Shown: in pieces, positions 52,070-60,569 of the stretch
How the letters are laid out: every line of letters begins with the position of its first letter
Numbering within the stretch: the first letter of the stretch is position 1
Assembly (NCBI GenBank): GCA_947624685.1
Contig: CANQLJ010000005.1
Coordinates: forward strand, 1-64,000
From: Candidatus Gastranaerophilales bacterium
Lineage (GTDB): Bacteria; Cyanobacteriota; Vampirovibrionia; Gastranaerophilales; Gastranaerophilaceae
Direction of reading: 5' to 3'
Length of the DNA: 64,000 nucleotides
Program-made: the position numbers and the translations under genes
Notes under the pieces: model-generated
What the model was told of the DNA's origin: nothing
The model's input: the letters and a program-made list of their open reading frames with translations, nothing else
Databases searched by the model: none

Positions 52070-53293
52070 TTACTTGCTTAGGGCCTTTTTGACTTCTTTT
52101 TTATATTTTTCAACATTTGGCTGCAATACTTCATCAAGCGCGCAATCCGGGCTTGTGATATTTCCTTTTTGCGCTCTTAAAATCCAGCCCGTGTACAATG
52201 TTTCAAAATGCTTTAGCTCGATAAATCTTGCGATTGATTTTAAGCTTAAATCTTCCAAGACAATCTTTGAAACGGGATGCTGCGCGCTATAAGCGGCAAT
52301 TACGCCTTCCATTACGGCATTAAATGTTTTTTCGTTGCTTTTTACATAGACAAACGTGAAAAATGAATTTGTATTATTTATGTCTAAATCGGCTTCCGCG
52401 TTATAGTGCAAATACCCCGGGCCCACGTTTGTGTCGGTTGAGATTGCAGCTTTCAGAGATTCATTTTTCAATTGTTTTTCCCATAATGTTGTTCCGAAAA
52501 ATTCATCCCCAAAGTATTCGATGAAATGTTGGCTTTTTCCCATATTTTTTGCTTTAATATTGAATTTTGCAAGTTTTAAAGCTTCATTTTGTTCAATATC
52601 GGGGTTTAAAAATTCTTTTTGCGCGTCTAATGATGCATTTAACATATCTTTAATGTCATTTTTAGATAAACCTAAAAATAAAAGAGTGAATATTGTGGCA
52701 TCATCGAATATCGAAAATCTTCCGCCCACATCATCATGGACAAGGCCGGATAATTTAATAACACCTGAATCAACAATTCTTCTTAGAGCTGATTTTTCCG
52801 GGTTTTTGTCAGTCATTGCGACAAAATGATTTGATGTATCTTTCGAATTAAGATGTTTTTCAAGAGTTTCTTTAACTTTTTGATAGCCAAAAGTTGTTTC
52901 CAACGTTCCGCCGGATTTTGAGACAACTAAAAACAATGTTTTATCTAAATTGAGAGTCTTAATCCATCTTTCAAAGCTTATGGGTTCAACCGAGGAAAAG
53001 AAATGAACATGACCATCCAAACCCAAAAGTTTTGTGATATTTTCCGTTGTATGGCGAGAACCGCCTATACCAAGGATGGCTATGTCGGTAAAATTATCGC
53101 CCTTAGCGGTTTTAACCATTTTTTCCATTTCATCTAAAGATGAGAGCTGGATGTTTGGCAATTTTTCAATCCAGTTTAAAAATTGGCCATCGCGGCCTAT
53201 ACGAGATTTAATATCATTTACGGCCGAAAGCGCCAATTCGTTGAATTTTGAACAGCAGCATTTTTTCACGACTTCAACTGTTGAATTTGTCAT
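52070..53293 (-). CDS. pgi: Glucose-6-phosphate isomerase
   Basis: 407 residues, a short PGI lacking the eukaryote-like insertions. It interconverts glucose 6-phosphate and fructose 6-phosphate. Motifs: GIGGSRHTTENI (about 75-86), VVSKSGGTLETTFGYQ (phosphate site), GGRFSIFDDATIF and the C-terminal QHPVSKIVLEDLSLKSIARFIELKHF. AAAAGGAGAAAAC before the ATG. Monocistronic by context. Confidence 0.95.
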   Translation of the reverse strand: MTNSTVEVVKKCCCSKFNELALSAVNDIKSRIGRDGQFLNWIEKLPNIQLSSLDEMEKMVKTAKGDNFTDIAILGIGGSRHTTENITKLLGLDGHVHFFSSVEPISFERWIKTLNLDKTLFLVVSKSGGTLETTFGYQKVKETLEKHLNSKDTSNHFVAMTDKNPEKSALRRIVDSGVIKLSGLVHDDVGGRFSIFDDATIFTLLFLGLSKNDIKDMLNASLDAQKEFLNPDIEQNEALKLAKFNIKAKNMGKSQHFIEYFGDEFFGTTLWEKQLKNESLKAAISTDTNVGPGYLHYNAEADLDINNTNSFFTFVYVKSNEKTFNAVMEGVIAAYSAQHPVSKIVLEDLSLKSIARFIELKHFETLYTGWILRAQKGNITSPDCALDEVLQPNVEKYKKEVKKALSK

Positions 53294-53360
53294 GGTTTTC
53301 TCCTTTTAAAACTTATCGATATAGAAATATAATGCGATAAAAAGAGATAAAATTCAAGCT

Positions 53361-54542
53361 TTACCAGACTCTTTTTGTAAGTTCATACAACTGGTCGCAA
53401 AGTGCTTTGATTTCTTTTAATCTGTTAAAATCAAGCTCGGGCGGGATTTTCTTTTCAAGTCCGCATTGTCTTATGGTGGGTAGCGCCTTTTTGTTTTTGT
53501 TTTCGGCGCTGACCGGTTCTTTTTCTCTTTGCATCAAATAAGCTCTTGCGGTATAGAGAGTGAAATCATCTTTAAAATCGGGGTAGTCTTTTGATTCGCT
53601 ATATTTTTTCCAATAGCTTGTAAAGGCGCTGTAGGCCGGGTGTCCCGCTTTGATTGATTTATTTTGAAGGAGTTTATAAGTTAAATCTTCAACTTCTTTT
53701 AAACATTCTACGTCATATCCGACGATTTGAATTTCGCCCAAATATTTATCCTGCGAAGCGGTGAAATTGTCATTTGATAAATCCAAATCAAGATGAAGCG
53801 CCATGTAGCCTGAATCTTTTGTGTCGGTTTTAACTTTAACTGCGGGAAGATTGCTCGGACGGTTTCGATTTACGGCATCTTCGAGGCGTTGAAGGTCTTC
53901 TTGGGCAAAATATTTGAGATTTTTTCTGATTTCATCGGGTTCGTGGTTTTCGATGTTTATTATTTTTAAGTTGCCTTTTTCGACTTGTTCAATTATTTTA
54001 TCTATGACAACTTTGCTTTGATAGTCGTCGGCATTACGCAGAGTGATTCTTGCACCGATTATATCTCCGAGGGTCGATTTAATTTCATCCGCATCCGTCG
54101 GGTTGAAGATTTTGCTTTTGTCTTTTAAAATCGCACCTTCAAGCCTGTTTGTTAATTTTTCTTTGATGGAATCGGCTGTTTTTCTTCTTGTGCTGATTTT
54201 GTATATAATTCCTTCGGGATTTGTCTTTGGGTCATATTTGAATTCGCCTAATGCACTATTGAGCGTTTTTCGAAGAAGCTTTTCGGCTCTTGCCCCGTTG
54301 TCGCTCACTTTTTTGCATACTTCTATATTATCAAAAGCATCGTATAAACTTTTGTTCAAGTTTTGAGAAGAATTTGTGCCCAAAAAAGATATTGTATCTT
54401 TAGCTAACGGTTTTAATTTTGGCGCATTAAAATTATAAGAAAAGCCATAATAAGTATTTTGGCCGTTATTTTTCGAATTTTTATTAAGAGCGCTTTTAAA
54501 ATTATTTTTATTTAAGAAATTAAGATTAATAGTATTGAGCAT
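53361..54542 (-). CDS. RelA/SpoT nucleotidyltransferase-domain protein with a lineage-specific N-terminus
   Basis: 393 residues from the ATG at 54542 (GGGGGAAG eight bases upstream). Residues about 115-330 match the RelA_SpoT synthetase domain: RRKTADSIKEKL (family RxK---SI-EK), LGDIIGARITL, KDSGYMALHLDLDL and GEIQIVG. There is no HD hydrolase, TGS or ACT domain, so it is a stand-alone (p)ppGpp-synthetase-like protein; activity is not assured. The N-terminal 55 residues (MLNTINLNFLNKNNF ... AKDTISFLG) are Asn/Lys-rich and carry the DTISF motif shared with the phosphoglucomutase at 28312. Confidence 0.78.
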   Translation of the reverse strand: MLNTINLNFLNKNNFKSALNKNSKNNGQNTYYGFSYNFNAPKLKPLAKDTISFLGTNSSQNLNKSLYDAFDNIEVCKKVSDNGARAEKLLRKTLNSALGEFKYDPKTNPEGIIYKISTRRKTADSIKEKLTNRLEGAILKDKSKIFNPTDADEIKSTLGDIIGARITLRNADDYQSKVVIDKIIEQVEKGNLKIINIENHEPDEIRKNLKYFAQEDLQRLEDAVNRNRPSNLPAVKVKTDTKDSGYMALHLDLDLSNDNFTASQDKYLGEIQIVGYDVECLKEVEDLTYKLLQNKSIKAGHPAYSAFTSYWKKYSESKDYPDFKDDFTLYTARAYLMQREKEPVSAENKNKKALPTIRQCGLEKKIPPELDFNRLKEIKALCDQLYELTKRVW

Positions 54543-54638
54543 TTTGTTTTCTTCCCCCTTTCTATAAAAGCCCTCAAATTTCAAATTTGCCTATTTTTAA
54601 AATAATTTTTAAAAATTTTAACATTTCATCTAAATCCA

Positions 54639-54667
54639 TTTACAATATCAAAAAAATATTGCAAAAT
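54639..54667 (+). promoter_or_regulatory. Possible promoter of the 76-residue ORF, leaderless
   Basis: TTTACA (54639-54644), 17 bases, CAAAAT (54662-54667), ending six bases before the ATG at 54674. The -10 matches only four of six; geometry is the same as at mrnC and rarA. Confidence 0.35.
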
Positions 54668-54673
54668 AATGTT

Positions 54674-54904
54674 ATGGGAAAATGTAAAAAAAGAACATTC
54701 TACAAGTCAAATTCATCATACTTCATGACAAGAGAAGAAGCTATTAACAACGTATTTAAGATATTTTCAAAACACACAAAAAAGAAAGATAACCTAAAAG
54801 ACGCTCTTAATACAATAAGCCTTTTTGGTTTAAGCGCCGAAGAATTATCGGAAGGCGGAGTTTCTTATGAAAATCTTAAAGCCTTAGGAAGTGCAATAGA
54901 ATAG
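54674..54904 (+). CDS. Small basic protein of unknown function
   Basis: 76 residues from the ATG at 54674 (MGKCKKRTFYKSNSS). The ORF-track start 29 codons earlier has no ribosome site and an unnatural leader. A basic N-terminus is followed by a helical domain (EEAINNVFKIFSKHTKKKDN, LFGLSAEELSEGGVSYENLKALG) with the look of a small DNA- or protein-binding fold. Divergent from the RelA-like gene and convergent with the glycine-zipper gene. Confidence 0.6.
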   Translation: MGKCKKRTFYKSNSSYFMTREEAINNVFKIFSKHTKKKDNLKDALNTISLFGLSAEELSEGGVSYENLKALGSAIE

Positions 54905-54911
54905 TAAATTA

Positions 54912-56174
54912 TTAAGCGAAATAACCGCCGTTATTCATCTTAGAATTAATTCCTCTAAAGCTTGAAGAAGGGATTTTTCTATATGCATTTCTTTTGGCAA
55001 ATTCTTTATTTTTTTCGATATTTTTTTGAATACGCTCAATTTCTTCTTGAGTCAAATTGACTTTTTTTGCGCCTGTTGACGTTGAATTATTCGATGCGGA
55101 ATTTGTGTAATAATTGCTATCGACGTAGTTCAGAGTGTTTTTATTTTGAATTGCATTTTTAATTTCAGAGTTTGACATATTTTTTATTTCATCGGCTTTT
55201 TCTTTTTTCTCAATTGCCCTATCGACAATTTCTGTTGTCGCACCGCCAACTATAACGGAACAAACCATATCCCCTACCGTGGCTCCGATTGCACTTCCGA
55301 CGCCGGGCGCGATAATTGTACCGATTGCAGCACCAAGGGCTCTGCCTACGGCACCTCCCGCAGCATAACTTACAAGGTCTGCTCCTGCTTGAACAAAAGT
55401 CTTTCCAAGCTCCTTAAAGCCTTCTTTTGCGCCTTTTTCTTTAAAAGCGGGGATGACTTTTTTAACGACATTCGGGATGAATTGAATTGCGGTCATAATG
55501 TAGTTAAATTTGCCGTTTTTCAATCCAAGTTCGTTTTTAAAGTTTGATTTTACATATTTTCCAAAGCCTTTTGCGTTTGCTTTAATTGCTTCTTTTGTAA
55601 TAGCTTTTGAGGCGGTTTTTGCTGTCCCTTTTGTTGCTGTTTTTGCGATATTTTCAAATAATTCTTCGCCGCTTTCTTTTAAAAGTGTATCATCAAGCCT
55701 TTTTGCGCTATTTAAAGTGAAATTTTGAGCTCCTTGTTCAACGGTTTCTTTGACTGTTTTAAAATTAGCCGCACTTTCAGAGACGTTTTTTTCAAGAGTT
55801 TCTTTAAGAGCGTCTTTAGTTAATTTATTTTCTTCTTTTTTAAATAAATTTTTAAATTTTTGAAAATAGCTTATATCATTTTTCTTATAGAATTTATTTA
55901 GCTTGTTTGTTGCTTTTTGAGCGGTTTTTGCAGCTCCTTTATATGTTTCATAGCCTTTAGCCAATGCTTGAGACTTTGAAAATACGTCGCCTCCCATATT
56001 TTGGGCGAGCTTTTTAAAAGCGGGGTTATTTTGAGCGCGAAGCGCGTTTTTGATACCTTTATGAGTTTTAACGGCACTTATAGCGTATGCGCTCATATTG
56101 ATACCGGGCATCAAAAGCACGCCCGATGCGCTTGGTAATATGCTATTTTGTTGATTGTTAATGTCGGCTTCCAT
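54912..56174 (-). CDS. Large glycine-zipper protein of unknown function
   Basis: 420 residues. Mostly Lys/Ala/Thr-rich helical sequence with long coiled regions (about 60-240). A glycine-zipper-like apolar block follows at about 267-325: YAAGGAVGRALGAAIGTIIAP then GVGSAIGATVGDMVCSVIVGGAT, with G-x3-G spacing as in proteins that insert in or pack against membranes. No signal peptide. The C-terminus is Asn/Ser-rich. The layout recalls pore-forming or pre-toxin regions but no toxin domain is recognised. TTAGGATTT precedes the ATG. Confidence 0.6.
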   Translation of the reverse strand: MEADINNQQNSILPSASGVLLMPGINMSAYAISAVKTHKGIKNALRAQNNPAFKKLAQNMGGDVFSKSQALAKGYETYKGAAKTAQKATNKLNKFYKKNDISYFQKFKNLFKKEENKLTKDALKETLEKNVSESAANFKTVKETVEQGAQNFTLNSAKRLDDTLLKESGEELFENIAKTATKGTAKTASKAITKEAIKANAKGFGKYVKSNFKNELGLKNGKFNYIMTAIQFIPNVVKKVIPAFKEKGAKEGFKELGKTFVQAGADLVSYAAGGAVGRALGAAIGTIIAPGVGSAIGATVGDMVCSVIVGGATTEIVDRAIEKKEKADEIKNMSNSEIKNAIQNKNTLNYVDSNYYTNSASNNSTSTGAKKVNLTQEEIERIQKNIEKNKEFAKRNAYRKIPSSSFRGINSKMNNGGYFA

Positions 56175-56220
56175 AAATCCTAACCCTTATATAGAAATAA
56201 AGTATTTTTGAATTAAAAAA

Positions 56221-56249
56221 TTGCGATAAATGTAAATTTTTGTTATAAT
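56221..56249 (+). promoter_or_regulatory. Promoter of mrnC, predicted leaderless
   Basis: TTGCGA (56221-56226), exactly 17 bases, TATAAT (56244-56249) with an extended TG two bases before. The hexamer ends six bases before the ATG at 56256, so the start codon is the predicted +1. No ribosome site exists. Confidence 0.72.
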
Positions 56250-56255
56250 TTTTGG

Positions 56256-56615
56256 ATGAAATATAATTTAAAACACTATGCGTATATTGGTGATTGCGTT
56301 TTTGAGCTTTTTATTCGCGAAAACGTAATTAAAAAAACTCAAAGACAAGATATGATGCATAAATTATCGACAAAATTTGTCAACGCCCAAGCGCAGGCAG
56401 ACATTTTAGAATCTATTTATCAAAATTTAAAAGAAGATGAAATAGAAATTCAAAAAAAAGCCAGAAATCTTAAAATTTCGATTAACAAAAAAAACAACCC
56501 CAAAATCCATTGCCTTGCAACGAGCTTTGAAGCGATAATCGGCTATTTATATTTAAACGACAAAAAAAGGCTCGATGAAATTTTTGATTTAATTTTAGCT
56601 AAAATTGAAATATAA
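56256..56615 (+). CDS. mrnC: Mini-ribonuclease III
   Basis: 119 residues, the typical size: a lone RNase III catalytic domain without the double-stranded RNA-binding domain. YIGDCVFELFIRENV (Asp of the first acidic site), the HKLSTKFVNAQAQADIL stretch and ATSFEAIIGYLYLNDKKRLDEI (second acidic site, FEA-IGYLYL) match MrnC. It matures 23S rRNA ends. The following kinase gene starts eight bases after its stop. Confidence 0.92.
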   Translation: MKYNLKHYAYIGDCVFELFIRENVIKKTQRQDMMHKLSTKFVNAQAQADILESIYQNLKEDEIEIQKKARNLKISINKKNNPKIHCLATSFEAIIGYLYLNDKKRLDEIFDLILAKIEI

Positions 56616-56623
56616 TAACACAT

Positions 56624-57364
56624 ATGGAAAATACTGAAAAAAATATCAAAGAAGAATTTGTCTCGACCCTCTCCCATGAGATAAGAACGCCTCTGACGAG
56701 CATCAAAGGCTTTTGCCAGACGATTTTGGGGTCTTGGGATAAGCTTGATGATAACAAGAAAAAAGAATTTTTAGATATTATTTTAAAACAATCAAACAGA
56801 TTGATAAATTTGGTTGAAAATGTATTAAACGTTGCAAAGATTGATTCAAACAGCGAAAACATCGTTTTATCAAAAGTCGAGATTAATACATTAGTTGAAA
56901 ATTGCAAAAAAATGATTTCAATAAACTACAAAAACTTTGATTTCGATTTTAAAAAATCATCTAATGAGCTTTTTTGCTTAATCGACGACAACAAAACCCA
57001 GCAGATTGTTTTAAATATCCTGGATAACAGCGCAAAATATTCGATAAATTCAACTAAAATCGAAATTAAAACAAGAAACGAAAACGATTTTAATATAATT
57101 TCAATCAAAAATTTCGGAAATTATATTGAACAGGATAACATTGAAAAAATCTTTGAAAAATTCTATAGGGTCAATTCTTATATCCACTCAAGCACCCAAG
57201 GAAGCGGGCTTGGGCTTTATATTGCAAAAAATTTGGCTCAAAAGATGAACGGAAAAATCGAAGTTATCTCAAACAAAGAAAAAAAAGAAGTTGAATTTTT
57301 GATATATTTGCCTGTTTATGAAATTGAAAAATTGACAAAACTTGCCAATAATCAAAGCTTTTAA
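56624..57364 (+). CDS. Soluble histidine kinase with a degenerate G1 box
   Basis: 246 residues with only the dimerisation and ATPase domains: EFVSTLSHEIRTPLTSIKGF (phospho-His, about residue 19), N-box NILDNSAKYS, F-box-like IFEKFYRV and G2 box GSGLGLYIAKNL. The G1 box, normally D-x-G-x-G, reads NFGNYI, with the adenine-binding Asp missing. There is no membrane segment or PAS domain, so input must come from a partner. The receiver-domain gene that follows is the likely partner. A TATAAT ends about seven bases before the ATG but overlaps the mrnC stop. Confidence 0.85.
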   Translation: MENTEKNIKEEFVSTLSHEIRTPLTSIKGFCQTILGSWDKLDDNKKKEFLDIILKQSNRLINLVENVLNVAKIDSNSENIVLSKVEINTLVENCKKMISINYKNFDFDFKKSSNELFCLIDDNKTQQIVLNILDNSAKYSINSTKIEIKTRNENDFNIISIKNFGNYIEQDNIEKIFEKFYRVNSYIHSSTQGSGLGLYIAKNLAQKMNGKIEVISNKEKKEVEFLIYLPVYEIEKLTKLANNQSF

Positions 57365-57403
57365 AAAGCTATTTTTATAAAAAATGAGAAACGAGGTTTG
57401 ATT

Positions 57404-58714
57404 TTGTATAAGACGAGAGTTTTAATAATTAGCGAAAGAAAAGAACAATCAATTAAATATAAAAAACTTATTTTAAGCCAAAACCAAGACGTAATCATCA
57501 CAAACAGCCTGAGTGAAGCTTTGTGCACCATCCAAAACAAGCAAATCGAATTCATTTTAATATCAGATACAATTAAAGAAAAATTAGCCGAATTCATTAG
57601 AAAAATAAGGGTTTTGACCTTTAATTACCGCCCCATCATTATCGCCATATCAAAATCAAACGACCTTGACGATAAATTAAAAATCCTTGAAGCGGGGGCA
57701 GATGATTTTATATCGGAAGCCATATCAAAACAAGAATTTCAAATGCGCTTTTATTCGCATTTAAGAAGATATTTAGAAAGTTTTGTTAATCCGATAACTC
57801 ACTTAAGCGACAAAAATATCACTCTTAAAGCAATTAAAAAATCTCTCGAAGATGAAGCTATTGCGCAAATTGCGCCGCCAAACGAAAAAGATAATATTTC
57901 ATATCTTTTGATAAAAATTAAAAATTTGGAAATATACAGAAAAACCCATGGCGAAATTGCCTATGAAAAGGTTCTTCAGACGCTGAGCGCTATAATAAAT
58001 TCCGCAACGTCACAAGAAGACTATTTTGGGCACATTAATGATGATGAAATTTTAATCATAACCCAAACCTATCAGGCCGAGAAAATGGCGTCGTTTTTGA
58101 CTTTTGCTTTTGATAATATTTTAAATAAATTTTATTCCAATGATGAATATCAAAATAATTTCACAATTCAATCGAGCGACGAAATTGAAGAAACAAAAGC
58201 CGGCTTGATGAGATTAAATATCGCATCTGTTGAAAAAACCCCGAACCAAAAAGACTACAGAAGCGTTTTAAACGAGCTTAATGAATTGTTGAAGCTTTTT
58301 AAAGATGAAAATTCATCGAGCTATTTAATAGACAGATTAAAATTAAACGGCGCAACAACAAACGTAGATGATGCCGGGGTGTTGATTTTGGAGCCTGATT
58401 TTTCGCTTTCATATCTTTTGCAAAATGTTTGCAATTTGAATGACATAAAAGTCAAAATTGCAAAAGATGAGAGTGAATTTAAAAAACTATACAGCGAAAA
58501 TTCCTTTAAAGTCGTTGTCTTAGATTGGGGCAAAGACGGCAAAGAGAGCCTTCAAATTGCAAAAGAAATTTCAAAAGATGACACAAAATTGATTTTTTCT
58601 TCCTCATATTTAAACAAAAAAGAAATTCTAAAAGCCGGCGCAAACCTTTATATACCAAAGCCTTATGAGATTGATGATATGATAGGCTGGATTAAAAAAT
58701 TTTTGCAGGATTAA
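57404..58714 (+). CDS. REC / degenerate GGDEF / REC three-domain regulator
   Basis: 436 residues; the TTG at 57404 is preferred over the ORF-track TTG at 57398 because GAGG then lies seven bases upstream. Domain 1 (1-120) is a receiver fold that lost its acidic pair, phospho-Asp and Lys (IISERKE, ILISDT, FISEAI). Domain 2 (about 150-300) resembles GGDEF (YLLIKIKNLEIYRKTHGEIAYEKVL) but the active loop is INDDEI. Domain 3 (about 320-436) is an intact receiver: VVVLDWGKDG, FSSSY, YIPKPYEI. The C-terminal receiver is the probable target of the adjacent kinase; diguanylate cyclase activity is unlikely. Confidence 0.78.
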   Translation: MYKTRVLIISERKEQSIKYKKLILSQNQDVIITNSLSEALCTIQNKQIEFILISDTIKEKLAEFIRKIRVLTFNYRPIIIAISKSNDLDDKLKILEAGADDFISEAISKQEFQMRFYSHLRRYLESFVNPITHLSDKNITLKAIKKSLEDEAIAQIAPPNEKDNISYLLIKIKNLEIYRKTHGEIAYEKVLQTLSAIINSATSQEDYFGHINDDEILIITQTYQAEKMASFLTFAFDNILNKFYSNDEYQNNFTIQSSDEIEETKAGLMRLNIASVEKTPNQKDYRSVLNELNELLKLFKDENSSSYLIDRLKLNGATTNVDDAGVLILEPDFSLSYLLQNVCNLNDIKVKIAKDESEFKKLYSENSFKVVVLDWGKDGKESLQIAKEISKDDTKLIFSSSYLNKKEILKAGANLYIPKPYEIDDMIGWIKKFLQD

Positions 58715-58721
58715 TTTTAAT

Positions 58722-58749
58722 TTGCCAAAATTTGTGGTTTTGATAAAAT
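58722..58749 (+). promoter_or_regulatory. Promoter of the tRNA-Ser gene
   Basis: TTGCCA (58722-58727), 16 bases, TAAAAT (58744-58749) with an extended TG. Predicted start about 58756, 18 bases before the mature tRNA 5' end. Confidence 0.6.
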
Positions 58750-58773
58750 AAGAATATAAAAAATAGAACATAT

Positions 58774-58860
58774 AGAGACGTGTCCGAGTGGTTTAAGGTG
58801 CAGTCCTGGAACGACTGTGTGGGGGAAGCTCCACCAAGGGTTCGAATCCCTTCGTCTCTG
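58774..58860 (+). tRNA. tRNA-Ser (anticodon GGA)
   Basis: An 87-base cloverleaf: acceptor AGAGACG/CGTCTCT, anticodon stem CAGTC/GACTG with loop CTGGAAC (GGA at 58808-58810), a long variable arm typical of tRNA-Ser, T arm AAGGG-TTCGAAT-CCCTT and discriminator G. CCA is not encoded. It reads UCC/UCU codons. The next gene begins 22 bases downstream. Confidence 0.97.
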
Positions 58861-58882
58861 TTTTTAGTTTTTTGGGGTTTAA

Positions 58883-59827
58883 ATGGCAAAAATTCTTGTC
58901 GCCGGGGGCGCGGGCTTCATTGGGAGTCATCTTTGTAAAAAACTTTTGGATAATGATAACGAAGTTATTTGCCTCGACAATTTTTCGACGGGGCGAAGGG
59001 AAAATATTTTACCTTTCTTAAAATTAAAAAATAAAAATTTTAAATTAATTGAACATGATGTTACAAAAGAGGTTTTTTTAGATTGCGATGAGATTTATAA
59101 TCTGGCATGCCCGGCAAGCCCCTTGCAATATCAGCTTCACCCGATTGAAACAATAAAAAGCGCGTTTTTAGGGACATTGAATCTTCTTGAACTTTCGCTC
59201 AGAAACGATGCAAAGATTCTTCTTGCTTCCACAAGTGAAATATACGGAGACCCCAAAATCCACCCCCAAAGGGAAGATTACTTTGGCTATGTCAACCCTA
59301 TTGGCCCAAGAAGCTGTTATGACGAAGGAAAAAGGGCGAGCGAAACGTTGATGTTTGACTATCACAGACAAAAAAACGCAAAAATCAAAGTCGTTCGAAT
59401 CTTTAACACCTATGGCCCCAATATGGACGTAAACGACGGCAGAGTCGTCTCAAACTTCATTATCCAGGCTCTTTTAAATAAAGATATTACCGTTTATGAT
59501 AAAGGCCTTCAGACAAGAAGCTTTTGCTATGTTGATGATATGACAGAGGGCTTAATTAAGATGATGGCGGCAAAAAATAATATTTTAGGGCCGATTAACC
59601 TCGGAAATCCGTATGAGCAGACGATATTGGAGCTTGCAAAATTAATCATAACTCTGACTGATTCGAAATCTAAAATAATATACCTCAAAAAGCCCCAAGA
59701 TGACCCGATAAGAAGAAAGCCGGATATTAAAAAAGCAACAGATGAGCTTGATTTCAAGATAAATATAGATATAGAAGAAGGATTAAAAAGAACTATCGAC
59801 TATTTTAAAAAAACTCTTTCGATATAG
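58883..59827 (+). CDS. UDP-glucuronate decarboxylase-like NAD-dependent sugar epimerase/dehydratase
   Basis: 314 residues, extended short-chain dehydrogenase. GGAGFIGSHLCKKL binds NAD. ACPASPLQYQLHPIETIKSAFLGT, STSEIYGDP, NPIGPRSCYDEGKRASETL (catalytic Y-x3-K) and RIFNTYGPNMDVNDGRVVSNFI are the signatures of UDP-xylose synthase (UXS), which makes UDP-xylose from UDP-glucuronate. It lies 22 bases after tRNA-Ser, probably sharing its transcript; only a weak GGGG precedes the ATG. Confidence 0.88.
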   Translation: MAKILVAGGAGFIGSHLCKKLLDNDNEVICLDNFSTGRRENILPFLKLKNKNFKLIEHDVTKEVFLDCDEIYNLACPASPLQYQLHPIETIKSAFLGTLNLLELSLRNDAKILLASTSEIYGDPKIHPQREDYFGYVNPIGPRSCYDEGKRASETLMFDYHRQKNAKIKVVRIFNTYGPNMDVNDGRVVSNFIIQALLNKDITVYDKGLQTRSFCYVDDMTEGLIKMMAAKNNILGPINLGNPYEQTILELAKLIITLTDSKSKIIYLKKPQDDPIRRKPDIKKATDELDFKINIDIEEGLKRTIDYFKKTLSI

Positions 59828-59840
59828 TTAATCCAATTGC

Positions 59841-60548
59841 CTAATTACTTTTTTTAAAAACAACAGCGCATACGGTATTAAAAAAATATCCTTTTTTCTT
59901 ATAAAATTCAAGCTTACCCGAGCTTGCGCTTTTAAATTCTTCAATTAAACTTTCGGCGCTTAAAAAATCGTCTTTTGATTTAATTAGATAATCATAATTT
60001 TTGAAATCAATTTTCAGGATTTTGCAAAAAACAAATGTTGTAAAATTGAAGATTTTCGATAATATTTTTGAAATTATTGAATTGTTTTTATTAAAATCAA
60101 GGTGGAGAAAATACCCTCCCTTTTTCATAACCCGGCTTATTTCTTTAATTGCAAGTTCTCTTTTTTCAACATTTCTCAATCCAAAAGTTTCAATAATATA
60201 ATCAAATTCACAATCTAAAAAAGGCATATTTAAAACATTGGCTAAGATGAAATCAGATTTTTCAGAATTTTTCTTTTTTGCAATTTCGAGCATTTTTTTA
60301 GAATTATCAAGCCCGACAACCGTAATTGATTTATCAATTTTTTGAATAATTTTAGTGTTATCGCCCGTGCCGCAGAAAATATCGAGGACTTTTGAATTTT
60401 TTGGGATGTTTAGAAAAATTAATGCCGATTTTTTGATTAATTTATGAGTGAAAAAAGAAATAAAATCGTTCATTTTATCGTAATAACTTGATATTTCATC
60501 AAACATCAAATTAATTTTTTCGGGGTTTTTATCAACTTTTTCGCCCAT
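59841..60548 (-). CDS. ubiE: UbiE/MenG-type C-methyltransferase
   Basis: 235 residues. MFDEISSYYDKMNDFISF opens the protein, then VLDIFCGTGDNT (SAM loop), VVGLDNSKKMLEIA and the diagnostic IIETFGLRNVEKRELAIKEISRVMKKGG (FGLRNV). It would methylate the ring of demethylmenaquinone or a related quinone. No other quinone gene is near. AAGGAAAAT before the ATG. Last gene of the der-plsY-ubiE unit. Confidence 0.85.
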   Translation of the reverse strand: MGEKVDKNPEKINLMFDEISSYYDKMNDFISFFTHKLIKKSALIFLNIPKNSKVLDIFCGTGDNTKIIQKIDKSITVVGLDNSKKMLEIAKKKNSEKSDFILANVLNMPFLDCEFDYIIETFGLRNVEKRELAIKEISRVMKKGGYFLHLDFNKNNSIISKILSKIFNFTTFVFCKILKIDFKNYDYLIKSKDDFLSAESLIEEFKSASSGKLEFYKKKGYFFNTVCAVVFKKSN

Positions 60549-60569
60549 ATTTTCCTTATAATTTTATAA

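Noticed and set aside
54587-54673. N-terminal extension of the small ORF at 54674
   Set aside because: No ribosome site, very AT-rich, and it would read through the likely promoter.
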